Shown here piece by piece: positions 19,477 to 28,144 of a stretch of DNA of 64,000 bases. Below the pieces are notes generated by a model that was not told the origin of the DNA, ran no database searches, and saw only the letters and a list, made by a program, of their open reading frames with translations. The stretch's first letter is position 1. Every line of letters starts with the position of its first letter. This DNA is from Nostoc sp. 'Lobaria pulmonaria (5183) cyanobiont' (GTDB lineage: Bacteria > Cyanobacteriota > Cyanobacteriia > Cyanobacteriales > Nostocaceae), in NCBI RefSeq assembly GCF_002949795.1, contig NZ_CP026692.1:2601501-2665500 (forward strand). Direction: 5' to 3'. A program made the position numbers and the translations under genes.

Positions 19477-20163
19477 ATGAACGCAGCCGACGACAAAACG
19501 ATTGTTCGCGAGTATTTCAATTCCACAGGGTTTGACCGTTGGAAGCGAATCTACGGCGATGGCGAAGTCAACAAAGTCCAATTAGACATCCGCAATGGAC
19601 ACCAGCAAACTGTGGATACAGTTCTTGGTTGGCTGAAAGCTGATAATAATTTACCAGAGCTATCAATCTGTGATGCTGGGTGTGGTGTCGGTAGTCTCAG
19701 CATTCCCCTGGCAGTAGATGGTGCCAAAGTCTATGCCACCGATATTTCGGAAAAAATGGTAGAAGAAGGCAGGGATAGAGCAAAGCAAACTTTGGGAAAT
19801 GCCGAAAATCCCACTTTTGCTGTGCAGGATTTGGAATCATTGAGTGGTAGCTACCATACCGTTATTTGCCTAGATGTTCTCATCCATTACCCTCAAGAAA
19901 AAGCCGATGAAATGATATCTCACCTCTGTTCTTTGGCACAGTCGCGGATAATTCTCAGTTTTGCGCCGAAGACCTGCGCCCTGAGTATACTCAAGAAAAT
20001 TGGTAGTTTCTTTCCTGGGCCAAGTAAAGCCACTCGTGCATATTTGCATCGTGAGGCTGATGTGGTGAAAATCTTAGAAAGTAATGGCTTTTCATTGCAA
20101 CGACGGGCAATGACGAAGACTCGCTTCTATTTTTCTCGCCTACTGGAAGCTACACGCAATTAA
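19477..20163 (+). CDS. chlM: Magnesium-protoporphyrin IX methyltransferase
   Basis: ChlM methylates the 13-propionate of Mg-protoporphyrin IX with SAM, in the chlorophyll branch just before the cyclase step. The 228-aa product contains the family N-terminus VREYFNSTGFDRWKRIYGDG, the SAM-binding motif CDAGCGVGSLSIPLA, motif ATDISEKMVEEGRDRA, and CLDVLIHYPQEKADEM with ILSFAPKT. Length and order match cyanobacterial ChlM throughout. The enzyme is soluble or loosely bound to membranes. A stem-loop follows the stop. It is not in an operon with other chl genes here. Confidence 0.95.
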   Translation: MNAADDKTIVREYFNSTGFDRWKRIYGDGEVNKVQLDIRNGHQQTVDTVLGWLKADNNLPELSICDAGCGVGSLSIPLAVDGAKVYATDISEKMVEEGRDRAKQTLGNAENPTFAVQDLESLSGSYHTVICLDVLIHYPQEKADEMISHLCSLAQSRIILSFAPKTCALSILKKIGSFFPGPSKATRAYLHREADVVKILESNGFSLQRRAMTKTRFYFSRLLEATRN

Positions 20164-20167
20164 GGTT

Positions 20168-20208
20168 AAAATCGCAGCAAAGGTATAATAAACATCTTGC
20201 TGCGATTT
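20168..20208 (+). terminator. Stem-loop after chlM
   Basis: AAATCGCAGCAA (20169-20180) and TTGCTGCGATTT (20197-20208) are perfect inverted repeats with a 16-base loop, beginning 6 bp after the chlM stop. The T run after the stem is short, so it may be a weak terminator or an mRNA-stabilising hairpin. Confidence 0.6.
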
Positions 20209-20671
20209 GACAATCTCAAACCTGAGATATGGTAGATATTACCGTTGGCATCAAGCTTTATTTTTTCTCTAAATAATCGTTGTTCTGCTCTGCATAATCA
20301 GACATTCTTACAAACTAAGCGATCGCAGCTGCTCCCAAGAGAATAGTGAAAGCAAATAACCACATTTACATTTTATTCAGATAAAATTTCTTCTTTGAAG
20401 CTTCAACAGAGGATACCAAACTTCTGAGGATGCTGACTCCAAGGGTTTTATAGGTGTATTTAATTTCTTGTTTATCTAGTTTCTCTAATTCCCTAATTTC
20501 AGATCATAACGGGTGATATTGTATTAACCAACGCTGCACTAATTAAGCAATGTAGGTAAAAAAATATTGTGTCAAAGCTAAAAAACTGTTGCCGGCAGTA
20601 GATTGATATCTTGGAACCTTTGTGAAAGTCAGGTTAAAATCGCAAGCAAAGTGTAAATCTGAAGTGAAACT
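20209..20671. other. Intergenic region, no gene seen
   Basis: It contains a HIP1 site near 20321. A second copy of the sequence AGGTTAAAATCGCA, found at 20163 just after chlM, recurs at 20634, giving a direct repeat about 470 bp apart that frames this region and may mark an old insertion or duplication. No coding frame is supported. Confidence 0.45.
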
Positions 20672-21151
20672 ATGAAAACTGCTGAAAAATTAGCTGCTGG
20701 TTGGCTACTGACACTCGGATTCATGTTTGTAACTCTATCAGCAACCGCGGCATTAGAAAAATTTGCTACACGTCAAGCCATCATAATACCCACGGGTGAG
20801 TATGAGTTTAACGCACCAAATGCTACTTATGAAGATAATAATGCTGCTGTTGGTGGTCTAATTTTTGGTGTCCCTACCCTAACACTGGGCACATGGTTAG
20901 CATTGGGATTGTACCGTCAAAGTCGGCAGGAAAAAAAGGCGATTAATCAACAAGTTAGCGATCGCCTACAATCGATTTTTTATGAGATGCTACAAGAAAA
21001 TCACGGGCGCGTAACTGTTTTAGGTTTTGCCATGCAGTCACAACTACCCGCAGCCCACGCCAGACAATATTTAGATGAAAAAGCTAAAGAATTCAATGCA
21101 AACTTTAAGGTGAACGAAGAAGGGGCTGTATCATATCATTTTGATGTCTAA
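20672..21151 (+). CDS. Two-TM hypothetical protein
   Basis: The 159-aa product has an N-terminal TM segment (AAGWLLTLGFMFVTLSATAA), a polar loop of about 45 residues, a second TM segment (AAVGGLIFGVPTLTLGTWLA) and a cytoplasmic helical tail (DRLQSIFYEMLQENHGRVTV, then AMQSQLPAAHARQYLDEKAK). The tail resembles a small winged-helix-like fold, which is a guess. The family is unknown to me but the layout looks like a genuine membrane protein. It lies 55 bp upstream of the DUF423 gene on the same strand. Confidence 0.7.
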   Translation: MKTAEKLAAGWLLTLGFMFVTLSATAALEKFATRQAIIIPTGEYEFNAPNATYEDNNAAVGGLIFGVPTLTLGTWLALGLYRQSRQEKKAINQQVSDRLQSIFYEMLQENHGRVTVLGFAMQSQLPAAHARQYLDEKAKEFNANFKVNEEGAVSYHFDV

Positions 21152-21206
21152 TTGTCATTAGTCCTTTGTCATTTGTTATTTGTTATTCACTAATGACTAA
21201 TGACTA

Positions 21207-21620
21207 ATGACTACAATACCCAACTTACGGCTAGGTCTAATGACGCAGATTTTTTTGAGCGTAGCTGCCATTTTAGGCGGTTTGTCGGTTGCTGCTGGTG
21301 CTTTTGCTTCCCATGCCTTGCGGCAAAAGATTAGTGAGCGATCGCTAGAAATTTTTGAAACTGGCGCTCGTTACCAAATGTATCATGCTCTAGCACTTTT
21401 CTTAGTAGCAATACTAATTAGTCGTACCGAGTCTCCTCAACCTACTCTTATCGCCAGTGGATGGCTGTTTCTCATTGGCATAGCTCTTTTCTCAGGTAGC
21501 TTGTACGCCCTTAGCTTAACCGGTATTAAATCCTTGGGAGCGATCGCACCACTAGGCGGTGCAGCCTTTCTTGCCGGTTGGGGTGCTTTAGCTTTTGCTG
21601 CTTGGAATTTGAAGTTGTAA
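21207..21620 (+). CDS. DUF423 family membrane protein
   Basis: The 137-aa product has four TM segments and the DUF423 signature FLSVAAILGGLSVAAGAFAS, HALRQKIS..., ARYQMYHALALF and a C-terminal GGAAFLAGWGALA. The family (YgdD-like) is widespread inner-membrane protein of unknown function. ATG at 21240 (MTQIFLSVAAILGG) is a plausible alternative start, since bases 21185-21212 belong to a dispersed TAATGAC repeat and the first 11 codons look unconserved. It is followed by a clear terminator. Confidence 0.88.
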   Translation: MTTIPNLRLGLMTQIFLSVAAILGGLSVAAGAFASHALRQKISERSLEIFETGARYQMYHALALFLVAILISRTESPQPTLIASGWLFLIGIALFSGSLYALSLTGIKSLGAIAPLGGAAFLAGWGALAFAAWNLKL

Positions 21621-21623
21621 AAA

Positions 21624-21666
21624 AGTTAGGAGTTAAGAGTTTTTAACTCCTAACTCCATTTTTTAT
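21624..21666 (+). terminator. Rho-independent terminator after DUF423 gene
   Basis: AGTTAGGAGTTAA (21624-21636) pairs perfectly with TTAACTCCTAACT (21643-21655), followed by CCATTTTTTAT. Confidence 0.75.
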
Positions 21667-22007
21667 AAGCTCATTTACCTGATTGTCACAACACATTTTA
21701 TAAAAATATGCTATAGTATATTTAGCATTTTAATGCCCAAAAGCTGCAAATAATAAACTCAATCTCTTCGTTTTTAAGTAGGGAAAGTTACTCTTATATA
21801 TGTACAAAAACTAATAAATTAACAAAAATATTTTTTAAAAAGTAAAATTGACCAATTACTAAATCATAATTTTAACAATGGGCGGAGTTTGCAATCATTT
21901 TACCTATTAAAACACAAATAAACTAGTACCGTTATTTAGAGGTAACGCAGAATTTAAAATTCCTAAGTTTATCTTTTTTAAAAAGCTAGTACTGAGGAGT
22001 TAAAAGC
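21667..22007. other. AT-rich intergenic region
   Basis: No gene is seen. It is strongly AT-rich with two CTAGTAC words (21924 and 21988) that are in direct orientation and do not form the ends of the MITE-like family. Confidence 0.45.
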
Positions 22008-22769
22008 TTATAGTTTATTGCTCCTTGTTCTCAGGCGTATTAACAAATCATCCAAAGCTGCATTAGCTGAAGGTGTTTCAGGTAATAAGCTAGATTGATA
22101 TGCCTCCTGTAATTTATTACGCAGACGTTCATATTCTCTTTTATGAAAATCTACATTAATATCTGACAATGCAGACTTTTCTGTACCTGCTAACTTTTGG
22201 GCGATCAAATCAGAAATATATGACAAATTAAAAACCTCATTTAGATCAATTAAATTAGCTTCAATTCTCCCTGTTTGCATCAGATAAATTCCAGTTAAGA
22301 GAACTCGATAAACATAAAGCAATGGCTTAATTCGATAGGTATGTTCTTTTTCAAAAAGTTTCCATTGTGTTGCAGCAAAACCAAAATAATGGTAGCTATG
22401 ATGACGGGTAATACAATTTTTAGCAATAATTTTCAATTCATTATGTTCAGGTGAAGTTGTTAATATTAAAGGAGAATACAATTGTTCTAACACATAACCA
22501 TTCTTTTTAAGTAACATCAAAAAGAATTTTTTGACATCATGAGTGACTAAATCAATCTCTAAAGATTCACGAATTTCTGAAACTTCAATAGTTTCATTCC
22601 TAGTCTTTAATCCGACTATTTCTTGAATTGGTAAAATATGCACACCACGCAAGTCATAATCAGAATCAGGTGAGGGAAAGCCATATAAGTGGGAACCACT
22701 GATGATAGTGAATAAAAGTGAGTAAGGCTGTTGTCTAATAATTGTGTTAATAGAAGTTGGAATATTCAT
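22008..22769 (-). CDS. RlaP-type nucleotidyltransferase
   Basis: The 253-aa product has the polymerase-beta-like motif GSHLYGFPSPDSDYDLRG (residues 25-42), whose paired Asp residues bind catalytic metal, followed by EIDLVTHDVKKFFLMLLKKN and RHHSYHYFGFAATQWKLFEK. This matches the predicted nucleotidyltransferase family that includes RNA-ligase-associated RlaP. No RNA ligase gene is adjacent, so its substrate is open. Its start codon is one base away from the divergent egtC start, so each promoter must lie inside the other gene, unless one start is wrong; I see no good later start in this gene. Confidence 0.85.
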   Translation of the reverse strand: MNIPTSINTIIRQQPYSLLFTIISGSHLYGFPSPDSDYDLRGVHILPIQEIVGLKTRNETIEVSEIRESLEIDLVTHDVKKFFLMLLKKNGYVLEQLYSPLILTTSPEHNELKIIAKNCITRHHSYHYFGFAATQWKLFEKEHTYRIKPLLYVYRVLLTGIYLMQTGRIEANLIDLNEVFNLSYISDLIAQKLAGTEKSALSDINVDFHKREYERLRNKLQEAYQSSLLPETPSANAALDDLLIRLRTRSNKL

Positions 22770-22770
22770 A

Positions 22771-23559
22771 ATGTGCCGTTTACTTGCTTACCTCGGTTTG
22801 CCTATTTCTTTAGAACATCTTCTGTATAAACCAGAACACTCACTTATAGCCCAGAGTTATCAACCCCGCGAAATGATTTCTGGAGTAGTAAATGCAGATG
22901 GCTTTGGTGTGGGTTGGTATCATAATCAAAAAGATGCCGATCCTTTTATCTACAAAAATACCCTACCTATTTGGAATGATATAAACCTACCCAGTCTCAG
23001 CCGTTACGTTGAATCAAAGTGCGTTCTTGCTTATGTCCGCAGTGCTACAGCAGGACAAGCCGTAGATTTTGCTAACTGTCAGCCTTTTAACCATCAACAA
23101 CAGCTATTTATTCACAATGGACGAATCGAAAATTTCCGCAAAACATTACACAGAAAAATCCGCAGCACTTTAACCCAAGAATTTTACGAAAAAATTAATG
23201 GCAGTACTGACTCAGAACACATTTTTGCATTGTTACTTTCGCAAAGTCAAATTAACAAACATCGGCCTTCAGAATATGCTTTACGCACCACATTATTAAT
23301 GCTTTTAGAGATGGCAAAACGCTATCAAGTAGAAGCCTCACTCAACGTAGTTTTTAGTGACGGACATCGTTTAATAGCTTCTCGTTTTGCTACCACTTCA
23401 CCGCCTCCATCTCTTTACTGGATACGAGACGATCCGACTTTCCCACAATCCGTAATTATTGCGTCTGAACCTCTATTTCTAGGTAATTGGATTGCTTGCC
23501 CAGAAAATAGCATCATTAGTGTGGGAGCAGACTGTGAGATCCAAATTGAGCAAATCTAG
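22771..23559 (+). CDS. egtC: EgtC-like class II glutamine amidotransferase (ergothioneine synthesis)
   Basis: The start is set at MCRLLAYLG because Cys2 is the N-terminal nucleophile of class II amidotransferases; the in-frame upstream start at 22744 would bury it. The product (262 aa) carries NADGFGVGWY, CVLAYVRSATAGQ, CQPFNHQQQLFIHNGRIENF and STDSEHIFALLL, all family hallmarks. EgtC removes the gamma-glutamyl group from the hercynyl-gamma-glutamylcysteine sulfoxide intermediate. It is followed by an egtB remnant and then egtD, so the locus once held at least three ergothioneine genes. Family members outside the pathway exist, but the neighbours support the assignment. Confidence 0.87.
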   Translation: MCRLLAYLGLPISLEHLLYKPEHSLIAQSYQPREMISGVVNADGFGVGWYHNQKDADPFIYKNTLPIWNDINLPSLSRYVESKCVLAYVRSATAGQAVDFANCQPFNHQQQLFIHNGRIENFRKTLHRKIRSTLTQEFYEKINGSTDSEHIFALLLSQSQINKHRPSEYALRTTLLMLLEMAKRYQVEASLNVVFSDGHRLIASRFATTSPPPSLYWIRDDPTFPQSVIIASEPLFLGNWIACPENSIISVGADCEIQIEQI

Positions 23560-23560
23560 T

Positions 23561-23730
23561 GTGAAAGAGGCTACTTCTCAAGCCTTCAATAAATGTCGCT
23601 GGAAAACTTTTGCGCTATTTCAAGATATGGACGAAGCCACATTCTCTAGTCAACCTCATTCTGACTTGATCTGCTGTTGGCTCATATTACCTGTATCAAG
23701 TCTTTATCGCTGCTAGAACATAGCACTTAG
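23561..23730 (+). pseudogene. egtB: EgtB remnant (DinB-like N-terminus only)
   Basis: Starting 1 bp after the egtC stop, GTG AAA GAG... gives VKEATSQAFNKCRWKTFALF, then QDMDEATFSSQPHSDL, which reads like the DinB-type N-terminus of EgtB (TLALF..LDE..F..QPHPD). After a frame change the bases continue as SAVG, and after loss of about three codons as AHITCIKSLSLLEH, matching the expected SPVGWHxGHIxYTESLWLLE to a stop at 23730. Nothing of the FGE-sulfatase-like catalytic domain follows, so this is a decayed fragment. EgtB makes the C-S bond between hercynine and a thiol. The identification is by remembered family pattern and needs alignment. Confidence 0.6.
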
Positions 23731-23894
23731 GTGCTTACTTGCTATTATTCTAATGGGAAAATGCAGAAAAATAGCTTTAAAGCTTGAGCTATGTTGCTCA
23801 AGCATGATTTTATTAACTATGGCTATGTGTTTCACTGATTGGGGTAGAGGTCTGCTATCAAAGTAACCTATTACGCCGAGCAAACGGAGGTTTA
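23731..23894. other. Spacer between egtB remnant and egtD
   Basis: It includes a hairpin GCTTGAGC/GCTCAAGC (near 23784-23805). GGAGG at 23886-23890 is the ribosome binding site of egtD. Confidence 0.5.
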
Positions 23895-24929
23895 ATGTCG
23901 ATATCTAAAGCTGTTAACAACAAGGTTACTTCTCAAAGCAACGTTGAAAAACGCTTGCAGATAGAGCGTTTGATAGGAGCAACTCAAATATTTGTACCTA
24001 GTGCTGGGAGTGATGTAGTGAAGGGATTAACTCAAACACCTAAATCTCTACCCCCTTGTTACTTTTATGATGACCGTGGTTCCCATCTGTTTGAGCAAAT
24101 CTGTGATTTACCAGAATATTATCTTACACGCACAGAAACAAAGATTTTACAGCAGTATGCTGGTGAAATTGCTAAGATAACTGGCGTTTGTGAATTGGTA
24201 GAACTTGGCAGTGGTAGTTCTAGTAAAACCCGCATTTTACTAGATGCCTACCAGCAACTAAGCTATCCTCTGCATTACCTACCAATTGATGTAAGTGCAG
24301 GTATGTTAGAAAGTAGTGCCAAGCAGTTATTAGAAGATTATCCCTTACTCCAAGTTTATGCACTAGCGGGAACCTATGAATTAGCCCTTGCAAAACTCCT
24401 ACCGACGCAATTACCCAGTCGAATGATTTGTTTTATTGGTAGCAGTTTAGGTAATCTTACCCCTGATGAGTGTGATGTGTTCTTCTCTCAAATTACCAAT
24501 GCTCTACAAGTAGGTGAGTATTTTTTATTGGGGATAGATTTACGAAAGCCAAAACAGATTTTGGAACCAGCTTATAACGACAGCCAGGGAGTGACAGCTG
24601 CATTTAACCTTAATATGCTGGAACATTTAAATCAGCGGTTTGAGGGTAACTTTGACACCACCCAGTTTGAACACAGAGCATTTTACAATGAAAGCGAGCA
24701 TCAAATAGAAATGCATTTATGCAGCCTGCGATCGCAAATTGTAGAATTACGCGCTCTTAATCTTAAGGTTAATTTTGCACTAGGTGAGACTATCCTCACT
24801 GAAATTTCCCGCAAATTCGACCTTAATAATATCAAACAGCAACTAACTGCACAAGGTTTATTACCTGTTCATGTGTGGAGAGATCCAAATCAATGGTTTG
24901 GCTTAATGCTCTGTCAGCTGCAAGCATAA
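23895..24929 (+). CDS. egtD: L-histidine N-alpha-methyltransferase EgtD
   Basis: EgtD trimethylates histidine to hercynine with SAM, the first step of ergothioneine synthesis. The 344-aa product shows the family N-terminus PKSLPPCYFYDDRGSHLFEQ, ICDLPEYYLTRTETKIL, SAM motif VELGSGSSSKTRILLDA, YLPIDVSAGMLESSAKQLLE, and ICFIGSSLGNLTPDECDVFF, with C-terminal EIEMHL-type residues (HQIEMHLCSL) that line the histidine pocket. Length is normal. AACGGAGG precedes the ATG at good spacing. A complete egtB is missing from the locus, so hercynine might be the end product unless another egtB exists elsewhere. Confidence 0.93.
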   Translation: MSISKAVNNKVTSQSNVEKRLQIERLIGATQIFVPSAGSDVVKGLTQTPKSLPPCYFYDDRGSHLFEQICDLPEYYLTRTETKILQQYAGEIAKITGVCELVELGSGSSSKTRILLDAYQQLSYPLHYLPIDVSAGMLESSAKQLLEDYPLLQVYALAGTYELALAKLLPTQLPSRMICFIGSSLGNLTPDECDVFFSQITNALQVGEYFLLGIDLRKPKQILEPAYNDSQGVTAAFNLNMLEHLNQRFEGNFDTTQFEHRAFYNESEHQIEMHLCSLRSQIVELRALNLKVNFALGETILTEISRKFDLNNIKQQLTAQGLLPVHVWRDPNQWFGLMLCQLQA

Positions 24930-25035
24930 AGCAAATCAGAGTATGACTCATATATATAGCGGTTCTCAGTTGAGTCCAATATATATCTAACAAAAACAGC
25001 CCTTCCCTACAAGCATTAGGGAGTAACACTTAAAG

Positions 25036-25058
25036 CCTCTCTCCTTTTAGGAGAGAGG
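25036..25058. terminator. Hairpin between egtD and the convergent gene
   Basis: CCTCTCTCCT and AGGAGAGAGG are perfect 10-bp arms with a TTT loop, followed by TTAAAA. The arrangement between convergent genes suggests a terminator, though the U tract is poor. Confidence 0.5.
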
Positions 25059-25121
25059 TTAAAACGTATGAATGGAAATTTTGATCAACCCAAGCAAGTA
25101 AACTAAATGTTTAGCCGCTAA

Positions 25122-25436
25122 TTATTGCTGCATCGAAGGTGTGGCAAAAATTCTGCTGAATATAGGAACCCGTGGACGAGGCTTATTTGCTGTTATATTG
25201 GCATTAGTAGCAGAAGAGTTATTAGTTGCCTCAGAAAGGAGAGGTGGTTTGCTATTAGTAGAATTGGCAAAATCACTCAATTGGGTAGCCGAAGGTAAAC
25301 TTGAAGATATGGAAGTAACATTCTCAGGATTTTGACTGTTGGTTTTTACCGGAGTTTGAGCTTGAGATGGAGTAACTAAGAAAGTTGAACTTGTTCCTAA
25401 TACCAGTACGAGCAAATGAGAAATATATTGTTGCAT
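25122..25436 (-). CDS. Small secreted hypothetical protein
   Basis: The 104-aa product starts MQQYISHLLVLVLGTSSTFL followed by VTPSQAQ, a convincing signal peptide with an AQA-like cleavage site near residue 27. The mature part is Ser/Asn/Thr-rich, low in complexity and likely disordered, ending RVPIFSRIFATPSMQQ. No family is recognised. It could be a periplasmic or surface peptide of the kind common in cyanobacteria. There is no neighbour on its strand within 650 bp. Confidence 0.45.
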   Translation of the reverse strand: MQQYISHLLVLVLGTSSTFLVTPSQAQTPVKTNSQNPENVTSISSSLPSATQLSDFANSTNSKPPLLSEATNNSSATNANITANKPRPRVPIFSRIFATPSMQQ

Positions 25437-25880
25437 AGAGATTAGTCAAATGGGTTGATAAATATTCAAAGCTTAAAGAAGTTGTGTTTGTTCTCAGTTA
25501 GAAATAAAACTGCAATTTTCCCATAGAAATCATGACGCTGTTCTCCAATAAAACTTGAACACAGCGACTTCCAAATGAACAGACTATTAATGCTTAGTAG
25601 ATTAATTCGCTAACAACAATCTAACTTCCCTCAATCAAGAGGAAGCTACACTCTCTTTTGTAAAAAGAAAGAGAGCAGTTATTTTAAGACTACTGAATCT
25701 GCTTGAAAGAAAGTTAGCAAATAGATACACCTAGAATAATTGATGTTTTTCAATCAACTAAGCCAGCACAACTATTAATATTTTATTTATATTTAACTTT
25801 TTAAGAAAAGAGGAATGTTACTGAAATTTTTAAAAAAACTAATTTATCTAAAATCAACTCTAACTCGCATATTTAACTAA
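25437..25880. other. AT-rich intergenic region
   Basis: No gene is seen. A TCCCTCAATCAAGAGG-type short palindrome lies near 25627-25645. The remainder is AT-rich. Confidence 0.4.
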
Positions 25881-26015
25881 CTAAAGCAAAAAGTATATGA
25901 ATTTTTAATAAAACTAGAAGAATTAGCTGAAGCGCTGTTAGATTCCAACAGTCAAAGCGATTTAGTGAATTACTTAGGAAATATTTTTTTACCTCAACCT
26001 AATCAGGAAGATTAA
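25881..26015 (+). pseudogene. Fragment resembling the DUF4351 C-terminus of Rpn-type nucleases
   Basis: An open frame without a start codon reads QKVYEFLIKLEELAEALLDS, then NSQSDLVNYLGN to a TAA at 26013. The pattern LEELAEALLDF...DLxxWL is the usual C-terminal tail (DUF4351) of Rpn/PD-(D/E)XK proteins in cyanobacteria. The upstream frame is closed by TAA at 25878 and the upstream bases show no PD-(D/E)XK residues. It is therefore a leftover 3' end of a deleted gene. Confidence 0.45.
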
Positions 26016-26019
26016 GCGA

Positions 26020-26108
26020 TGCCTACGCAAGAGAAAAGGGGGCAGGAATTAGGGGGAATTCTAGCATCTTTCTCCCCTTCTCCTTGCTCCCCTACCTCTC
26101 TAGTCTGA
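26020..26108. repeat. Imperfect purine/pyrimidine palindromic repeat
   Basis: GAGAAAAGGGGGCAGGAATT is mirrored by the complementary CTCCCCTTCTCCTTGCTCCCC about 30 bases later. It lies between the pseudogene fragment and the 3' end of ilvB and may act as terminator for ilvB. Confidence 0.45.
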
Positions 26109-26122
26109 ATTATCAAAAAGCG

Positions 26123-28018
26123 TTAGAGCTTTGTCCCACACTCAGCGCAAAAATTGTGGGTGGGAGCATTTTTAGCATTGCAATGGCTACAATACACTGG
26201 CTCGGCTGCCGCTTTCGGTGCTTGCTTCTGTAAGCCGACCATTTGAGCGTTGCTCTTACCAGGGACTACCATTGGATAGCAGTTTTCGTCTCTGGTGACG
26301 TGGACATTTAAGATTACTGGCCCTTTGTGTGCCAGCATTTCGGCGATCGCATCTTTTAATTGACTGCGATCGCTGATTATCATGCCCTTAATGCCATAAG
26401 CTTTTGCCAATAACTCTACATCTGGCATCCCTACTTCCATGTCGGAGCATGAGTAACGCTCACCATAGAAGGCTTGCTGCCACTGGCGCACCATCCCTTG
26501 CCAGCCGTTGTTGATAATTATTGTCTTGACATTTATTCCATACTGTGAAATTGTTCCTAGTTCCTGCAAACACATTTGGAAGCTAGCATCACCGCTAATA
26601 CAGATGACTTCTTCATCAGGAAACGCCACTTTCGCGCCCATTGCCGCAGGTAAGCCAAAACCCATCGTTCCCAAACCAGCGCTAGAAATCCAGCGCCTTG
26701 GGCCATTCTTGAGGAATTGTGCTGCCCACATTTGATGTTGTCCGACATCTGTGGTGTAGAAAGCGTTGGGTGCTTGGCTATTAACTTCTACAATTACTTC
26801 TTGGGGTGAAATGCTGTCGGAATGCTGCGGCACTATGAGAGGATACTCATCGCGCCAACGGTTAACTAGATTTAGCCACTCTTGGTTTTGATTAGGTGTA
26901 GCCTTAATCCCTGCTTCTTTGCAGCGATGCAACAAGTCTACTAACACGTTCCGCACATCGCCAACAATGGGCACTTCGGGAATGCGGTTTTTGCCGACTT
27001 CTGCCGGATCGATGTCGATGTGAATTACTTTGGCGCGGGAGGCGAATTCGTCTAACTTGCCTGTAACGCGATCGTCAAATCTAGCGCCGACGCAAATCAG
27101 CAAGTCACAATCGCTAACGGCGAAGTTAGCGTAAGCAGTGCCGTGCATCCCCAACATTCCCAAAGCGAGGGGATGATGTTCGTCAAATGCACCGATCCCC
27201 ATTAAGGTTGTGGTGACAGGGATATCGAATAATTCAGCTAGTTGTTTGATTTCTTCATGGGCACCAGCGGCGATCGCACCACCACCCACATACAATAGCG
27301 GACGGCGACTTTCAGTAATCAACTGGATCGCGGCATAAATTTGCCGGGGATTTCCCTTTACAGTGGGACGATAACCGCGTAGCTTTACTGAACCTGGTTT
27401 TACAGGTACATAGTCAAATTCTTCTAAAGCGACATCTTTGGGGACATCAATCAAAACTGGTCCTGGACGCCCAGTGCTAGCGATGTGGAAGGCTTCGGCG
27501 ACAATTCGCGCCATATCTTTGGGGTCGCGCACCACATAGGAATGCTTGACGATCGGTAGCGTAATCCCGTAAATATCAGTTTCCTGAAACGCATCTGTAC
27601 CAATCGACGGACGTGCTACCTGTCCTGTAACCACAATCATCGGGATTGAATCCATGTAGGCTGTAGCTATGCCTGTCACCAAGTTAGTTGCTCCTGGTCC
27701 AGAAGTACCAAAGCATACTCCTACTTTGCCTGTGGCACGGGCATAACCATCAGCGGCGTGGGCTGCGCCTTGCTCGTGTCTCACGAGAATGTGCTTCATA
27801 GCACCAGTTGCTTCCACCTTATATAGGTCGTCGTAAATTGGTAAAATTGCCCCACCAGGATAACCAAAAATATAATCAACGCCGTGGCGATGAAGGCTGT
27901 CAAGCAGAGCAAAACCGCCAGATGCACGTTTGGGCACTACTGGCGGGCTAGAAGCACGAGACTGTTTGTGATTCTCAGTTTGTGGGAGACTAATTGGGGA
28001 AAGCGATCGCACGGTCAA
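26123..28018 (-). CDS. ilvB: Acetolactate synthase large subunit with C-terminal zinc ribbon
   Basis: This TPP enzyme condenses pyruvate (or pyruvate plus 2-oxobutyrate) in branched-chain amino acid synthesis. The 631-aa product has the N-terminal TPP domain ([15 protein letters not shown], catalytic Glu in [15 protein letters not shown]), the central FAD/TH3 domain, and the C-terminal TPP/Mg domain ([28 protein letters not shown]). The N-terminal ~30 residues are a Pro/Ser-rich extension. Unusually, the last 22 residues (CSHCNAKN...FCAECG) form a four-cysteine zinc ribbon absent from standard ilvB proteins. The regulatory subunit ilvH is not adjacent. Assignment to IlvB is firm; the tail role is unknown. 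Confidence 0.95.
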   Translation of the reverse strand: MTVRSLSPISLPQTENHKQSRASSPPVVPKRASGGFALLDSLHRHGVDYIFGYPGGAILPIYDDLYKVEATGAMKHILVRHEQGAAHAADGYARATGKVGVCFGTSGPGATNLVTGIATAYMDSIPMIVVTGQVARPSIGTDAFQETDIYGITLPIVKHSYVVRDPKDMARIVAEAFHIASTGRPGPVLIDVPKDVALEEFDYVPVKPGSVKLRGYRPTVKGNPRQIYAAIQLITESRRPLLYVGGGAIAAGAHEEIKQLAELFDIPVTTTLMGIGAFDEHHPLALGMLGMHGTAYANFAVSDCDLLICVGARFDDRVTGKLDEFASRAKVIHIDIDPAEVGKNRIPEVPIVGDVRNVLVDLLHRCKEAGIKATPNQNQEWLNLVNRWRDEYPLIVPQHSDSISPQEVIVEVNSQAPNAFYTTDVGQHQMWAAQFLKNGPRRWISSAGLGTMGFGLPAAMGAKVAFPDEEVICISGDASFQMCLQELGTISQYGINVKTIIINNGWQGMVRQWQQAFYGERYSCSDMEVGMPDVELLAKAYGIKGMIISDRSQLKDAIAEMLAHKGPVILNVHVTRDENCYPMVVPGKSNAQMVGLQKQAPKAAAEPVYCSHCNAKNAPTHNFCAECGTKL

Positions 28019-28144
28019 ACCTCAGACTATAGCTAAAGTTAATGCTGAATTCTGTAGTTAAGATTTCATTTTAATTGAAAACTTCAATCAAAATCTTATT
28101 AATTTTTATATTAAATATAAAACTAGATTATTAGCTTACATTAG

